A stretch of DNA of 64,000 nt from Cyanosarcina radialis HA8281-LM2 (GTDB lineage Bacteria > Cyanobacteriota > Cyanobacteriia > Cyanobacteriales > CCAP-1448). The notes under the pieces were generated by a model, which saw nothing but the letters and a program-made list of their open reading frames with translations, did no database searches and was not told where the DNA came from. Positions 48,302 to 58,428 of this stretch are shown piece after piece (positions within the stretch are counted from its first letter, which is position 1; each line of letters opens with the position of its first letter). The stretch is taken from NCBI GenBank assembly GCA_019359615.1, contig JAHHHA010000002.1, positions 124,001-188,000 on the forward strand, given 5' to 3'. A program made the translations under genes and the position numbers.

Positions 48302-48763
48302 TTAAGCCGAGCTTTTAACTAAGACAGAATCGCCCTCAACTTTGACTTGATAGGTTTTCAGGGGACTGCTAGCAGGACCGGCAGTGACAGCACCACTAGA
48401 GGCAAATTTTGAGCCGTGGCAGGGACAGGCAAAATCTTTTGAATCTGCTTTCCACTCCACGACACAACCTTTATGAGTGCAGGTAGGATTGACAGCAAAT
48501 AGCTCTTTGGTGTTAGAGGGGTTGCCCGCAACTAATACAGGCCCGACGGGTGATTTCTCATTCAAAATTTGACCGTTTTGTTTGAGTTCGGCTACGGTGC
48601 CAATAGAGGTAAAATTGCTGGCAGCCCCAGATTTAGCTCCTGTATCGGTCGATTTAGTCGGTTCGGAGGCGTTATTGTTCTCAGAACAGGCGGCGAGCGC
48701 TACTGGCAAAGAACTCGCTACCCAACCCACCCCAATCCAACCTAAAAAAGTACGGCGATCCAT
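48302..48763 (-). CDS. Tat-exported Rieske [2Fe-2S] protein, putative lipoprotein
   Basis: The 153-residue protein starts with a twin-arginine signal (DRRTFLGWIG) that ends in a lipobox-like LAAC (C26). The Rieske cluster ligands are C95 and H97 in CTHKGC and C113 and H116 in CPCHGS; C100 and C115 would form the disulfide. It is smaller than cytochrome b6f PetC and lies alone, so it may be a PetC-like protein of the plasma membrane or a stand-alone electron carrier. Confidence 0.9.
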   Translation of the reverse strand: MDRRTFLGWIGVGWVASSLPVALAACSENNNASEPTKSTDTGAKSGAASNFTSIGTVAELKQNGQILNEKSPVGPVLVAGNPSNTKELFAVNPTCTHKGCVVEWKADSKDFACPCHGSKFASSGAVTAGPASSPLKTYQVKVEGDSVLVKSSA

Positions 48764-48849
48764 GAGGTTCTCCTCAAACTAGATTAGTGTTCTTCCAGAT
48801 TTAGTTATAAGCTATTCCTTGCCTTCTTGTCTCTTGCCATTATTGCTTG

Positions 48850-48876
48850 GGACAGCCCAGAGGGCTATCCCATAAG
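48850..48876. repeat. GACAGCCCAGAGGGCTATCCC repeat
   Basis: A copy of the dispersed AGCCCAGAGGGCT palindrome, with CATAAG at its 3' side, between two minus-strand genes. Confidence 0.75.
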
Positions 48877-48909
48877 CCTAATCTAGTAAGTTGAGGCGAT
48901 CTTGGATCG

Positions 48910-50490
48910 TTACCTGGCTTCTGCCATAACTCTAGGGTTGGCTGTTAGCGGATCGTAGCCTAGCTGTTGGCAAATCTTTTCCCTGGCTAAGCGGCGATAT
49001 TCCCAGAAATGTTCGCCAGCAGCGCACAATCCCAGATACATATTGAGTAACTGCGGCTTTTGGCGGATAATCTGCCAGAGTTGTTGCCAAAATTGAGAGC
49101 GAATTTCTCGCCGCTGTAAGCCTTGCTTCCAGATTAACTGCGCCACTAGTTTGAAACCTTTACCCGCTGGAAAGTACATATTCTGCTTTCTGCCGATTGG
49201 CGGCGCGATATTGAGGCATTGTTGCAAGCATCGCTGCAAGTATCTCTGGGGTTCGTACATCTGCCAAAAACCTTCGACATACTCTTTGGCTACTTCAGCG
49301 ATCGGGCGAGAGGGAATAAAATTCATTAACGTGTTTTGATCTCCCGTCTCTACTATTCCCTTCCCGTTGTTTTCTTGGAGGCGTTGTTCTTGTTGCAATC
49401 GCTGCCACAGGGCCGTATTCGGTAATGCTTGCAAGATCCCCAACATCGGTTGGGGAATGCTAGTTTCTTCGACAAAGGCTTGAATGCGATCGCCTGCTCC
49501 TGCTTTTTCGCCATCAAATCCAATAATAAATCCAGCGTAGATTAACAAACCTGCCCGGTTAATTTTTTCGCAGGCTGCTGTTAGAGGACTGCGAGTATTT
49601 TGAAATTTATGGGTAACTTTCAAACTTTCTTCGTCCGGGGTTTCTATTCCCAAGAAAACAGCCCAAAAACCTGCTTTTACCATCAGGTCTAAAAGTTCGT
49701 CATCTTCTGCCAAATTTACTGAAGCTTCCGTCAGAAAGGTAAAAGGATAACGGCGCGATTCCATCCAAGGAATCAGTTCCCGCAGCAGCCGTTTGACATT
49801 GCGCTGATTGCCGATAAAGTTGTCATCGACGATAAATATAGTTCCGCGCCAGCCTAAGTCGTAAAGGTATTGCAATTCGGCTAGGGTTTGCTGGGGTTCT
49901 TTGGTGCGGGGTTTGCGGCCGTACAGATTGATGATGTCGCAGAACTCGCAGTTGAACGGACAGCCACGAGAAAATTGAATTGCCATCGTGAAGTAGGCAT
50001 CTAATTTCAACAGATCGAACCGGGGCATTGGGCTTTGAGTCACATCTGGCTTTTCGCAAGTTCGGAAAATGCCTCGCTCTTCACCTCGATCGATCGCTTC
50101 TAACCATAAAGGTACTGTGATTTCTCCCTCATCTAAAACTAGATAATCAGCGCCAGAGTCTAGGGCATCTTCTGGTACTGATGTCGGATAAGGCCCGCCG
50201 ACGGCAACTTTTTTACCTAATTTCGCGGCTTTTTGAATTAAAAAGTGGAAATCTGCTCTCTGTGCCAGCATCGCCGACAGGATAACGATGTCGCACCACT
50301 CCCAATCGGCAGCGGTTTCTTCACTGACGTTGCGATCGTAAAATCGAATTTCCCAATTCTTAGGCAACAGGGCAGCAACGGTGATAATTCCCAAAGGGGG
50401 CATTACCGCTTTGAGTCCTGCCATATCCATAAAGCGATCGTAAGACCAGAAAGACTGAGGAAAACGGGGGTATAGTAAAAGGGCTTTCAT
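48910..50490 (-). CDS. B12-binding radical SAM protein with DUF4070-like C-terminus
   Basis: ATG 50490 (MKALLLYPRF) gives 526 residues. The N-terminal 150 residues are a B12-binding-like domain (LGIITVAALLP, VGGPYPTSVPEDAL). The radical SAM cluster is CPFNCEFC (C177, C181, C184). The core continues with FVDDNFIG-type and FLGIETPDEESLK motifs. The C-terminal 150 residues match the DUF4070 tail. Homologues are common in cyanobacteria; the substrate is unknown. Some relatives act in hopanoid modification, which I do not claim here. Confidence 0.9.
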   Translation of the reverse strand: MKALLLYPRFPQSFWSYDRFMDMAGLKAVMPPLGIITVAALLPKNWEIRFYDRNVSEETAADWEWCDIVILSAMLAQRADFHFLIQKAAKLGKKVAVGGPYPTSVPEDALDSGADYLVLDEGEITVPLWLEAIDRGEERGIFRTCEKPDVTQSPMPRFDLLKLDAYFTMAIQFSRGCPFNCEFCDIINLYGRKPRTKEPQQTLAELQYLYDLGWRGTIFIVDDNFIGNQRNVKRLLRELIPWMESRRYPFTFLTEASVNLAEDDELLDLMVKAGFWAVFLGIETPDEESLKVTHKFQNTRSPLTAACEKINRAGLLIYAGFIIGFDGEKAGAGDRIQAFVEETSIPQPMLGILQALPNTALWQRLQQEQRLQENNGKGIVETGDQNTLMNFIPSRPIAEVAKEYVEGFWQMYEPQRYLQRCLQQCLNIAPPIGRKQNMYFPAGKGFKLVAQLIWKQGLQRREIRSQFWQQLWQIIRQKPQLLNMYLGLCAAGEHFWEYRRLAREKICQQLGYDPLTANPRVMAEAR

Positions 50491-50623
50491 TGTTTTGTTC
50501 CTAAAAGCCAAGACTAAAGTTGGTTATTCCCCCGTTATAACACCAGACTCCGATCGCGAGTTTTCGGGTAAAGATGCTCGTCTAACCTACAATCGACATG
50601 GAGCTTGATGAGATCGATCGCCC

Positions 50624-51262
50624 ATGACCAGAAACCGCGAACCTGTTGCCAGCCTATTGCTTTATCATGCCTTTAAGTGGTCGGTTGTCAGTCCCATGCT
50701 GCACGTTTACTTTCGAGCGCGGATCTATGGGGCAGAAAACGTGCCGCAGCAGGGGCCTTTGGTAGTGGTTAGCAATCACGCCAGCGACTTCGATCCGCCG
50801 ATTCTCTCTTCTTGCGTCAAACGGCCGGTGGCTTACATGGCTAAGGAAGAACTATTTCAAATCCCAGTTTTCAAGCAAGCGATCGAGTTGTATGGTGCTT
50901 ACCCCGTCAAACGCGGTATGGGCGATCGCGGTGCCATTCGTGCCGCTTTGGCTGCTTTAGAAGCTGGATGGGCTATAGGCCTATTTTTAGAAGGAACTCG
51001 CACCCCCGATGCCCGCATCCAAGATCCTAAACTGGGTGCGGCCGCGATCGCGGCGAAAGCTGGCGTTCCCATCCTGCCAGTCAGTTTGTGGGGAACCGAA
51101 AAAATCCTCAAAAAAGGTTCTTTCTTACCAAAAGCAGTGCCATTAACGGTAAGAATCGGGGAAGTAATTGCCGCTCCCAAGTCAAACAAGCGAGATGAGT
51201 TAGAAGCTGTCACTCAAAAATGCGCCGCTGCGATTAATGCCATGCACGATCTAGGACGTTAG
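50624..51262 (+). CDS. 1-acyl-sn-glycerol-3-phosphate acyltransferase family protein
   Basis: A PlsC-type acyltransferase of 212 residues that would transfer an acyl chain to lysophosphatidate. The catalytic HX4D box is NHASDFD (H52, D57) and the phosphate-binding EGTR is at 123-126. The second substrate motif (AGVPILPVSLWG) is present. Divergent from the radical SAM gene. The start ATG 50624 fits. Confidence 0.93.
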   Translation: MTRNREPVASLLLYHAFKWSVVSPMLHVYFRARIYGAENVPQQGPLVVVSNHASDFDPPILSSCVKRPVAYMAKEELFQIPVFKQAIELYGAYPVKRGMGDRGAIRAALAALEAGWAIGLFLEGTRTPDARIQDPKLGAAAIAAKAGVPILPVSLWGTEKILKKGSFLPKAVPLTVRIGEVIAAPKSNKRDELEAVTQKCAAAINAMHDLGR

Positions 51263-51366
51263 GACTGTAGAGACGTTGCGCGGCAAAGTAGAAACTTTGC
51301 AATTATTCCTCAGTCATTTGTACAATTGACTAAGGCCAGATTTTTTGACTTTTAACTTACTTAATA

Positions 51367-52416
51367 ATGAACTCTTCACCAGAAAAAAAATTGCTGGGAA
51401 TGCTCAGCAACTCTTTATTAGCAAGATTTCTACTGTTGTTTCTATCGGCTTGTGCGCTAATCCTTATTTTAGATTACTTCCAAAACGTCATCTTCCTATT
51501 TACATTTGGGGCAATTGTAGCTTTTTTGCTTAGCTATCCGGCCGCTTGGCTAAATCGATATTTACCTCACGGTTTAGCGGTTACTTTAGTATTTGTTCTT
51601 GGCATCAGCATTATCACCGGAATTACTGTCACTGTAATCGTGGCTATTCTGTCGCAAGGTCAGCAATTAGTTGACAGCTTGATCGTGTTTATAAACTCTC
51701 TAGTACCGCTGGTAGAGCAGATTGAGAAACTTCTTAAAGAACGCAATATTCCGATCGATTTAGATTTAATTCGTACTAAGTTAAACGATGAATTTCTCAA
51801 AGGACTTAGCATCGGCTTCAGTTCTAGTCTCAACACGTTACAGTTCTTCTTTGCTAATTTTGTTAATTTCATCTTTATCACTGTCATTGCTTTTTTCATG
51901 TTGCTAGATGGCGAGAAACTTTGGAGTTTTTTCATCAAACTTCTACCAACTCATCAGCAAGGACGTTTTAATTACTTAATCAGACGCAACCTTTTAGCGT
52001 TTTTTCGAGGACAAATAATTTTGTGTTTGTTTTTAACTACAGTCAGTTTTATAATATTTTTGATTTTGCAGGTACCTTTTCCATTACTGTTAGCTGTGAC
52101 TATCGGAGTATTTGACCTTATTCCTGGAATTGGAGCCACTTTAGGGGGAGCTATAGTTGTTTTAATTATCTTATCTCAACAACTACCATGGCTTGCCATC
52201 CAGGTATTCGTAGCATTAATTATTATCCAGCAGATTCAAGATAATTTAATTGCTCCTCGAATTATGCGAGGCTCTCTAAATATCAATCCAGTAGTAATAT
52301 TTTTTGCCTTACTAGTTGGTTACAAAGTGGCAGGACTGTTAGGAGTTTTTATGGCAATTCCGATCGCTGGATTGATGGTCAGTTGGTTTGAAATTGATGA
52401 AATGAAAGCAGAATAG
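51367..52416 (+). CDS. AI-2E/PerM family transporter-like membrane protein
   Basis: The 349-residue protein has about eight hydrophobic segments. Its C-terminal half shows AI-2E family features: FDLIPGIGATLGGAIVVLI, NLIAPRIMRGSLNINPVVIF and GLLGVFMAIPIAGL. Members export small molecules or ions; the cargo here is unknown. ATG 51367. Confidence 0.9.
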   Translation: MNSSPEKKLLGMLSNSLLARFLLLFLSACALILILDYFQNVIFLFTFGAIVAFLLSYPAAWLNRYLPHGLAVTLVFVLGISIITGITVTVIVAILSQGQQLVDSLIVFINSLVPLVEQIEKLLKERNIPIDLDLIRTKLNDEFLKGLSIGFSSSLNTLQFFFANFVNFIFITVIAFFMLLDGEKLWSFFIKLLPTHQQGRFNYLIRRNLLAFFRGQIILCLFLTTVSFIIFLILQVPFPLLLAVTIGVFDLIPGIGATLGGAIVVLIILSQQLPWLAIQVFVALIIIQQIQDNLIAPRIMRGSLNINPVVIFFALLVGYKVAGLLGVFMAIPIAGLMVSWFEIDEMKAE

Positions 52417-52479
52417 AGGAGTCAGGAGTCAGGAGTCAGAAGTCAGAAGTTCGACTCCAAACTCTCCCCCTTCCCCCCT

Positions 52480-53088
52480 CTAGGGATTAGAAGATCGCTC
52501 GATCGCTTTGCTTGGATAGCCAGTTGTCAGCCACAAAATCGCTCTGCCTGCATCGCGGAGGGTTTTTCTCAAAGGTTCGGGAGATCGCTCTGTCGGCATT
52601 GTTATCGGCTGAATCAAAATTCCGCGACTGCCAAAGACGATCTCGCCTACAGTACGGGCGCGAAGCATATGATCTTCAGAAGTAATCAAATAAACGTTCT
52701 GAATTCCCAGACCTCGCAGTTCGTCTGCCAAGCTAGTGAAATTGGTCAGCGTGTCTACGGCTTGGTAGTCTAAATGCAGGCGATCGCGATCGATCCCAGC
52801 TTTGGCAAACACGCGCAGAGCATAGCTTTTAGGACTACCTCCAGAAACCCAAATCGGGAGATCGGGATGTTGGCGAGCAAATCGAGCAGCAAACTTTTCT
52901 CGTTCTGGTTCTCCACCTAAAACCAGTATGCAATCTGGTTTCAACCAAAAGCTGGCCGTTTGCCTGTAACTCAGCCAAAACGAAACTATCAATAGTGGTG
53001 ACAGCCAAACAATCAATCTGATTCTGGCAAATAAAGATCTGTGCCGAATCCGATTTCGTTGTCGGCTGGGATGAATTTTCCCAACCAT
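52480..53088 (-). CDS. YdcF/DUF218 family protein
   Basis: ATG 53088 (MVGKIHPSRQ) is preferred over a GTG seven codons upstream, close to the tRNA. The 202-residue product has one N-terminal membrane helix and a DUF218 domain (DCILVLGGEPEREKFAARFA, SGGSPKSYALRVF, ITSEDHMLRA). Related E. coli proteins (SanA, ElyC) act in envelope integrity. Function here is inferred only. Confidence 0.85.
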   Translation of the reverse strand: MVGKIHPSRQRNRIRHRSLFARIRLIVWLSPLLIVSFWLSYRQTASFWLKPDCILVLGGEPEREKFAARFARQHPDLPIWVSGGSPKSYALRVFAKAGIDRDRLHLDYQAVDTLTNFTSLADELRGLGIQNVYLITSEDHMLRARTVGEIVFGSRGILIQPITMPTERSPEPLRKTLRDAGRAILWLTTGYPSKAIERSSNP

Positions 53089-53116
53089 TGTCAAACCAAC
53101 ACCCCACACCTAAAAA

Positions 53117-53190
53117 CGGGACTGGCGCGATTCGAACGCGCGACCTAGCGCTTAGGAGGCGCTCGCTCTATCCAGCTGAGCTACAGCCCC
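53117..53190 (-). tRNA. tRNA-Arg(CCT)
   Basis: The reverse complement makes a 74-nt cloverleaf with acceptor GGGGCTG/CAGTCCC. The anticodon arm AGCGC-CTCCTAA-GCGCT gives CCT. The T arm contains GTTCGAA. It reads AGG arginine codons. CCA is not encoded. Confidence 0.97.
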
Positions 53191-53221
53191 AGCGTTAAGT
53201 AAATCGTAGCATAGGGTATAG

Positions 53222-53445
53222 AGTAGGGCATAGGGCATGGGCTTCGGCAGGCTCAGCCGACCGGGCATGGGGCATAGGGCATGGGGCATTAAATTTACCT
53301 TTATTCTCAGGCGATCGCCTTCACTTTCCCTAAGATAGAAAAGAGTGAGGAAAAAGGGAGTAAGAAATATTACAACTCATTTAGACTGGCTATAGCATCG
53401 ATCTACAGCGTTTTCATAATTCATAATTCATAATTCATAATTCAG
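53222..53445. repeat. GGCATGG/GGCATAG and ATTCATA STRR arrays with nested element
   Basis: GGCATAG/GGCATGG heptamers (about 53222-53290) are interrupted near 53249-53272 by GGCTTCGGCAGGCTCAGCC, a relative of the palindrome at 19620 and 25788. ATTCATA heptamers (about 53416-53445) run up to the glycosyltransferase start. Confidence 0.8.
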
Positions 53446-55074
53446 ATGTCTCGCTCCTTAACTCATAGCCGTGCAAAAAATTTGGTTCGCTGGGTTGACA
53501 ACAGAATAGAAGGAATATGTGTAGTGGGATTGTTGCTAGCAGCTATTATCCTCTTCACTATTAATCTGGGCGATTTGCCGTTGCGAGATTGGGATGAGGG
53601 TACAGTCGCCCAAGTTGCTAAAGAAATAGCACTAGCACCGATCGAATCGGCGAAATGGCTTTATCCGACGCTAGCAGACCAACCCTATTTGAATAAGCCG
53701 CCTCTGATCCATTTATTAATTGCTAGCAGCTATAAGATTGGCGGCATTAGCGAATGGACGACTCGCTTACCAGGGGCAATTCTCACGGCTTTTTCCGTGC
53801 CCTTGCTCTACGGGATCGGGAGAGAAATTTTTAAGAGCCATACTCCAGCAGTTTACAGCGCCCTAGTCTATTTAACTTGGTTGCCTGTAGTCCGCCACGG
53901 CCGTTTGGCGATGTTAGATGGCGCAGTGCTGTGTTTTTCCATGGTGATGATGTGGTGCGGATTGCGATCGCGCCGAGATTTGCGCTACTGCTTGGGAATT
54001 GGCATCGGCTTGGCAGCAATTTGGCTCACCAAGGGCATCATGGGGCTGTTGCTAGGAGGGATCGCGATCGCATTTTTAGCCTGGGATACTCCTAGATTGC
54101 TCGCCAGCAGCTATCTCTGGTGCGGCTTGCTTTTGGGTATGCTCCCGGTGGGAGCTTGGTATGCGGCTCAATGGCTGCACTACGGACAACAATTTCTCAG
54201 TATTGGCATCTTCGGTCAATCCTTGCAGCGGATCTGGACTCCAGTAGAAAATCACCAAGGCCCGCCCTGGTACTACGTGTTAGAGATCTTGAAATCTGCT
54301 TGGCCTTGGTTGCTGTTTTTGCCAGGAGGAGTCAAGCTAGCTTGGGAAAACCGCAATTTAAGCTGGGCGAAGCTAGCTCTAGTTTGGGGTGGAGCCTATT
54401 TGGTGGCAATTTCGATGATGAGTACCAAGTTGCCCTGGTATGTTTTACCGATTTATCCAGCTTTAGCTTTAATGGTGGGGACGAAATTATACGAAGTCAC
54501 GAATAATTCGCCTCGCAGCCAACAATATCCTCGCACTTGGATTTGGGGTTTGGGGTTGCTCGGATCGATCGCTTTAGCTGGCAGTCTTTATTTTGGGGTT
54601 CTAGTAGCTGACGCTAGCTGGCATTTACAATTCGTACTAGTAGCAGCGGCTTTTACTTTCCTAGTAGCAGCAACCTTAGTGGCTCAAAGAAGCGTAGAAT
54701 TCATCGCGATCTTATTTTGGGGAACTTTCGTGTCACTGGTGTTATTTATGCTGTCGCCCCATTGGATTTGGGAATTAGGAGAAGCCTATCCAGTCAAACC
54801 AGTAGCAGCGATCGTGCAACGCCACGTACCTCGATCGCAACAGGTATACACTTCGTTTGAGTATAGTCGTCCCAGCCTCAACTTTTACAGCGAGCGTCAA
54901 GTAATCCCAGCTTCGGTAGCGGAGTTAAGCCAACATTGGGAAAAAGACTCTCAACCTTATCTATTGCTAGATGAGAAAGCCATGGCAAGGCTCGATTTGC
55001 TAGAAGTAAAATCTCTAGGTCAGGCTGAAGGTTGGACGCTTGTTACCCGTCAAAGAGAGAGGGCGAGAGGGTGA
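53446..55074 (+). CDS. GT39-type membrane glycosyltransferase
   Basis: A 542-residue integral membrane protein with about ten helices, like the GT39/ArnT/PMT superfamily. The acidic catalytic motif is PLRDWDEGTVAQVAKE near residue 46-55. Conserved NKPPLIHLLIAS and TKLPWYVLPIYPALALM follow. It would use lipid-linked sugars on the outer side of the membrane. Acceptor unknown. The last residues RQRERARG are encoded by GAGAGGGCGA repeats, so the natural C-terminus may have been shorter. Confidence 0.9.
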   Translation: MSRSLTHSRAKNLVRWVDNRIEGICVVGLLLAAIILFTINLGDLPLRDWDEGTVAQVAKEIALAPIESAKWLYPTLADQPYLNKPPLIHLLIASSYKIGGISEWTTRLPGAILTAFSVPLLYGIGREIFKSHTPAVYSALVYLTWLPVVRHGRLAMLDGAVLCFSMVMMWCGLRSRRDLRYCLGIGIGLAAIWLTKGIMGLLLGGIAIAFLAWDTPRLLASSYLWCGLLLGMLPVGAWYAAQWLHYGQQFLSIGIFGQSLQRIWTPVENHQGPPWYYVLEILKSAWPWLLFLPGGVKLAWENRNLSWAKLALVWGGAYLVAISMMSTKLPWYVLPIYPALALMVGTKLYEVTNNSPRSQQYPRTWIWGLGLLGSIALAGSLYFGVLVADASWHLQFVLVAAAFTFLVAATLVAQRSVEFIAILFWGTFVSLVLFMLSPHWIWELGEAYPVKPVAAIVQRHVPRSQQVYTSFEYSRPSLNFYSERQVIPASVAELSQHWEKDSQPYLLLDEKAMARLDLLEVKSLGQAEGWTLVTRQRERARG

Positions 55075-55187
55075 GAGGGCGAAGAGGGCGGAGCATATTT
55101 AATTCCGAGTTCTGAACTCCTGAACTTCTGAACTCCTAATTCAATAGTAGGATCTTGAAAGACGTTTTTTTCTAACCAATTCAGCGC

Positions 55188-56309
55188 ATGAAACCAGAAA
55201 CTGCGATCGCTCTGGCCCGTACTGCTCTCTATGCCTTAGCTGTAGAACAAAAAGCTAGGCTCGTTCCGTTTTCGGGTTGGGAAATGCCCGTCCAGTTTTC
55301 TGGCATTACCGAAGAACATCAAGCGGTCAGGAATTCAGCGGGGATGTTCGACATCTCCCACATGGGAAAATTCACTCTTTCTGGGGAAAATCTACTCGAT
55401 TGCCTGCAAACTTTAGTCCCATCCGATCTGAATCGCTTGCAACCGGGGCAAGCCCAATATACGGTTCTCCTCAACCCTCAAGGTGGCATCATTGATGACA
55501 TCATTATTTACTACCAAGGGCAAGAAGCTGGCGCACAGCGAGCGGTAATTATTGTTAATGCTGCCACTAAAGATAAGGATCGAGATTGGTTGCTGTCGCA
55601 TCTGGCATCAGCAAAGGTCGATTTTCAAGATTTATCGGCCGAAAAAGTCTTAATTGCAGTTCAAGGACCGAAGGCGACGCGATCGCTTCAGGCATTCGTC
55701 AAAGAAGATCTCACTCCAGTTAAGGCTTTCGGACACTTAGAGGGAACGGTACTAGGAAAACCTGCTTTTTTGGCGCGGACGGGTTACACCGGGGAAGATG
55801 GATTTGAAGTCATGGTAGAGCCATCCGTAGGGATAGAATTGTGGCGTTCTCTATTAGCTGCTGGTGTCGTTCCCTGCGGGTTGGGGGCGAGGGATACCCT
55901 GCGGTTGGAAGCGGCGATGGCGCTTTACGGACAAGATATTGACGACACCACTACACCTCTAGAAGCTGGATTGGGCTGGCTGGTTCACTTAGATACCAAA
56001 GGCGACTTTATCGGACGTTCCGTGCTGGAAGAACAAAAAGCGACGGGCGTGCAGCGGCGGTTGGTAGGGTTGGAAATGCAAGGACGTTACATCGCTCGTC
56101 ACGACTACCCGGTGCTAGCTGACGGCCAGCCAGCAGGCAAAGTCACTAGCGGCACTCTATCTCCAACTTTAGGAAAAGCGATCGCTCTAGCTTACCTTCC
56201 TACCAAACTCTCTCAAATCGGTCAACAATTAGCAGTAGAAATTCGCGGGAAGTCCTATCCAGCTACGGTAGTGAAAAAACCTTTTTATCGCTCTCCCCAT
56301 CGCCCCTAA
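55188..56309 (+). CDS. gcvT: Glycine cleavage system T protein (aminomethyltransferase)
   Basis: GcvT transfers the methylene carbon from lipoyl-bound aminomethyl to tetrahydrofolate, key to photorespiratory glycine use. The protein shows [29 protein letters not shown] and [25 protein letters not shown] 55188 gives 373 residues. In some cyanobacteria gcvT, gcvH and gcvP are near each other; here gcvT is split from gcvH by another gene. Confidence 0.95.
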   Translation: MKPETAIALARTALYALAVEQKARLVPFSGWEMPVQFSGITEEHQAVRNSAGMFDISHMGKFTLSGENLLDCLQTLVPSDLNRLQPGQAQYTVLLNPQGGIIDDIIIYYQGQEAGAQRAVIIVNAATKDKDRDWLLSHLASAKVDFQDLSAEKVLIAVQGPKATRSLQAFVKEDLTPVKAFGHLEGTVLGKPAFLARTGYTGEDGFEVMVEPSVGIELWRSLLAAGVVPCGLGARDTLRLEAAMALYGQDIDDTTTPLEAGLGWLVHLDTKGDFIGRSVLEEQKATGVQRRLVGLEMQGRYIARHDYPVLADGQPAGKVTSGTLSPTLGKAIALAYLPTKLSQIGQQLAVEIRGKSYPATVVKKPFYRSPHRP

Positions 56310-56326
56310 TTGACTAATCGAGCTAG

Positions 56327-57379
56327 ATGGCAAGTTCAAAGCCGAAACCTAACGAGCCGCACGACAAATTTATCAAACAATTCGTCCCGGTGGTGTTGAA
56401 AAATTTGTTCGAGAGTCAAACCAGCGTATCGGTACAATTAGCTGAAGAACTGGCGATCGATATTTTATGTACGGCAATTAGACGCGAGCGCCCAATGGAA
56501 CCCGATCCGAATTTAGGCTTATTAGGTCGCCTAGTAACAGTACATCCCACCATTATTATCGAGCATTACAGTGGATATCTCGACTTAGAAGATATCGATT
56601 CTTGCATTTCTAGAAGTGCGATCTATTGGGAATTAAATAAAGGTAAAAGCGATAACTCCCGAAAAATCCGAGTCACAAAAGCTTCTGCCATAAATCCTAA
56701 TCCTTTACATCTCGATCGCCCCTTTACTTGGATTTTTACCGCCAAATGTGGTGAAAACTCCTTGAGAAGATGGAATGCAACTCCCGCTCTAGAATTTGGA
56801 GCGCACGTCTATCGATTAGCTGCTCCTGGTTTATCGATGGGAATAGTCGAGCTTGAATCTTTGCGTTATAACGCTGACACGATGCTCCTGAAAATGTTAG
56901 GCAAAGCTGAAAGTGCCAAGATGGCTTTTGCAGATATTCTCAAGCTAGATCCCAAGCTAGAATTGAGAAATGATATCATAGAAGTGTCGATTAAATACTG
57001 TATTTATCTGGAACAACAAGAGCGATTGACTGAGGAGGATATAAGTTTTATGGCTTATGCAAAAGAAGTGGAAGAAGCTTATCAAGAATGGGTAAAAAAA
57101 AGACGAGCCGAAGGTAAGCTTGAAGGGATTCGAGAAGGTAAGCTTGAAGGGATTCGAGAAGGTAAGCTTGAAGGGATTCGAGAAGGTAAGCTTGAAGGGA
57201 TGCTTAAATCAGTAAAAACGGCCATCCGGGCGAAGTTTGGCTCTGATACTCTAACTTCTCAGGTAAGCGATCGCCTGCACCAACTAAACGAACAACAACT
57301 CGATGAATTCACATCGAAAATTTTTGAGTGGCAACAACCAACTGAAATGGTAGCTTGGTTAGAAACTTCTTCACTTTAA
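56327..57379 (+). CDS. Rpn/DUF4351-type putative nuclease
   Basis: The N-terminal part (about 10-200) has a PD-(D/E)XK-like layout (PHDKFIKQFVPVVLKNLFES, YSGYLDLEDID). The C-terminal 60 residues (SVKTAIRAKFGSDTLTSQ, QLNEQQLDEFTSKIFEWQ) resemble DUF4351. Rpn-type proteins are recombination-promoting nucleases. Three exact 24-bp repeats plus a partial fourth (57110-57200) encode EGKLEGIR units. It starts 18 nt after gcvT, on the same strand, as if inserted into the gcv cluster. Confidence 0.7.
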   Translation: MASSKPKPNEPHDKFIKQFVPVVLKNLFESQTSVSVQLAEELAIDILCTAIRRERPMEPDPNLGLLGRLVTVHPTIIIEHYSGYLDLEDIDSCISRSAIYWELNKGKSDNSRKIRVTKASAINPNPLHLDRPFTWIFTAKCGENSLRRWNATPALEFGAHVYRLAAPGLSMGIVELESLRYNADTMLLKMLGKAESAKMAFADILKLDPKLELRNDIIEVSIKYCIYLEQQERLTEEDISFMAYAKEVEEAYQEWVKKRRAEGKLEGIREGKLEGIREGKLEGIREGKLEGMLKSVKTAIRAKFGSDTLTSQVSDRLHQLNEQQLDEFTSKIFEWQQPTEMVAWLETSSL

Positions 57380-57793
57380 TGCAATAGTCTGGCGCTCGAT
57401 CGACTGGGATCTATCCTGGCTCAAAAAGTTTGATGCTGCGATTACAGAAATAAACGCATTTCGATAGCCGAGATCGGGAGTCTTCCTACTCCGGACAGAT
57501 CGGGTGGTCTATCTGAAAAAGTCTATGGAAATTCAAATTACAATTGCTGCCAGTCAATCTAAATCGCCCTAGCGAGAGAACTGCACCAGCGAAACAAATA
57601 ATTAGTACCTGTTTTGATGTTTGGGAAGCGATCGCACCTCAAGGGATCGTTGTACATTAGAAACTGTTTGGATCGGTTGCCAGCACCATACTTTAGTTAG
57701 GTTAATAGCTGCCAAAACTGACATAGCATAGTAGATCGTCTTATGAGATGCCCCATACAAGTAGAAACCTATTATTAGTCGTGAGGAAGTGAA
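57380..57793. other. Intergenic region before gcvH
   Basis: No gene, named repeat or riboswitch is recognised. A short GGAGTCTTCCTACTCC hairpin lies at about 57477-57492. The gcvH Shine-Dalgarno GAGG lies just before 57794. Confidence 0.5.
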
Positions 57794-58183
57794 ATGAGTT
57801 TGGAATATCCTGAAGACCTGAAATATCTCGATTCCCACGAGTACGTGCGCTTAGAAGGCGAGATCGCCACCATAGGAATTAGTGCCTTTGCGATCGATCA
57901 GCTAGGAGACATCGTGTTCCTAGAACTCCCAGATATTGGCGATGCCTTAGAAAAGGGAGAAACTTTAGGCACAGTGGAATCGGTCAAAGCAGTGGAAGAT
58001 CTTTACTCGCCAGTCACGGGAACGGTAATCGAAGTCAACAAACCTTTGCTAGATGCTCCCGAAGAGATTGGCGAAGATCCCTATGGCGAAGGTTGGTTGC
58101 TCAAAGTTCGGATAAACGACCATGACGAACTAGAAGATTCTCTATCGGCAACTGAGTATCGCGCTCAAGTCGAGGGAGAGTGA
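57794..58183 (+). CDS. gcvH: Glycine cleavage system H protein
   Basis: GcvH carries the lipoyl arm that shuttles aminomethyl between GcvP, GcvT and Lpd. The lipoylated lysine is K65 in ESVKAVED. The 129-residue length and the [15 protein letters not shown] start are standard. GAGG lies about 7 nt before ATG. Confidence 0.96.
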   Translation: MSLEYPEDLKYLDSHEYVRLEGEIATIGISAFAIDQLGDIVFLELPDIGDALEKGETLGTVESVKAVEDLYSPVTGTVIEVNKPLLDAPEEIGEDPYGEGWLLKVRINDHDELEDSLSATEYRAQVEGE

Positions 58184-58200
58184 ACGATTAGTAGGGAATC

Positions 58201-58263
58201 GAAGACGATCCCGATGCGGAGAAATGGGGATATTCTCTCTTCGCGTCAGGCTCGTCTTTTTTA
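58201..58263 (+). terminator. Candidate terminator after gcvH
   Basis: AAGACGA at about 58203 pairs with TCGTCTT at about 58253, with a partially paired centre (GCGGAGA with TCTCTTCGC), followed by TTTT. The bulges make it less certain than a simple hairpin. Confidence 0.5.
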
Positions 58264-58428
58264 TTTAAAAGTTCTATCGGCAGTTAAATTGCTAGCAAAA
58301 ATTTTAGCTGTAAGTACGTTAACCTATAGTCAACCCTACTTTTTTTTCTCGATCGGGAGGTACTGAAGCTCGGAAACGTCAGTCGATCTCCAACTCCCAA
58401 CCCCCTGCGAACTGTTATTATTTCCTGG

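Noticed and set aside
55075-55187. Glycine riboswitch before gcvT
   Set aside because: The short gap is filled by ACTCCTGA-type repeats; no aptamer-like fold is visible. The gcvH upstream gap showed none either.
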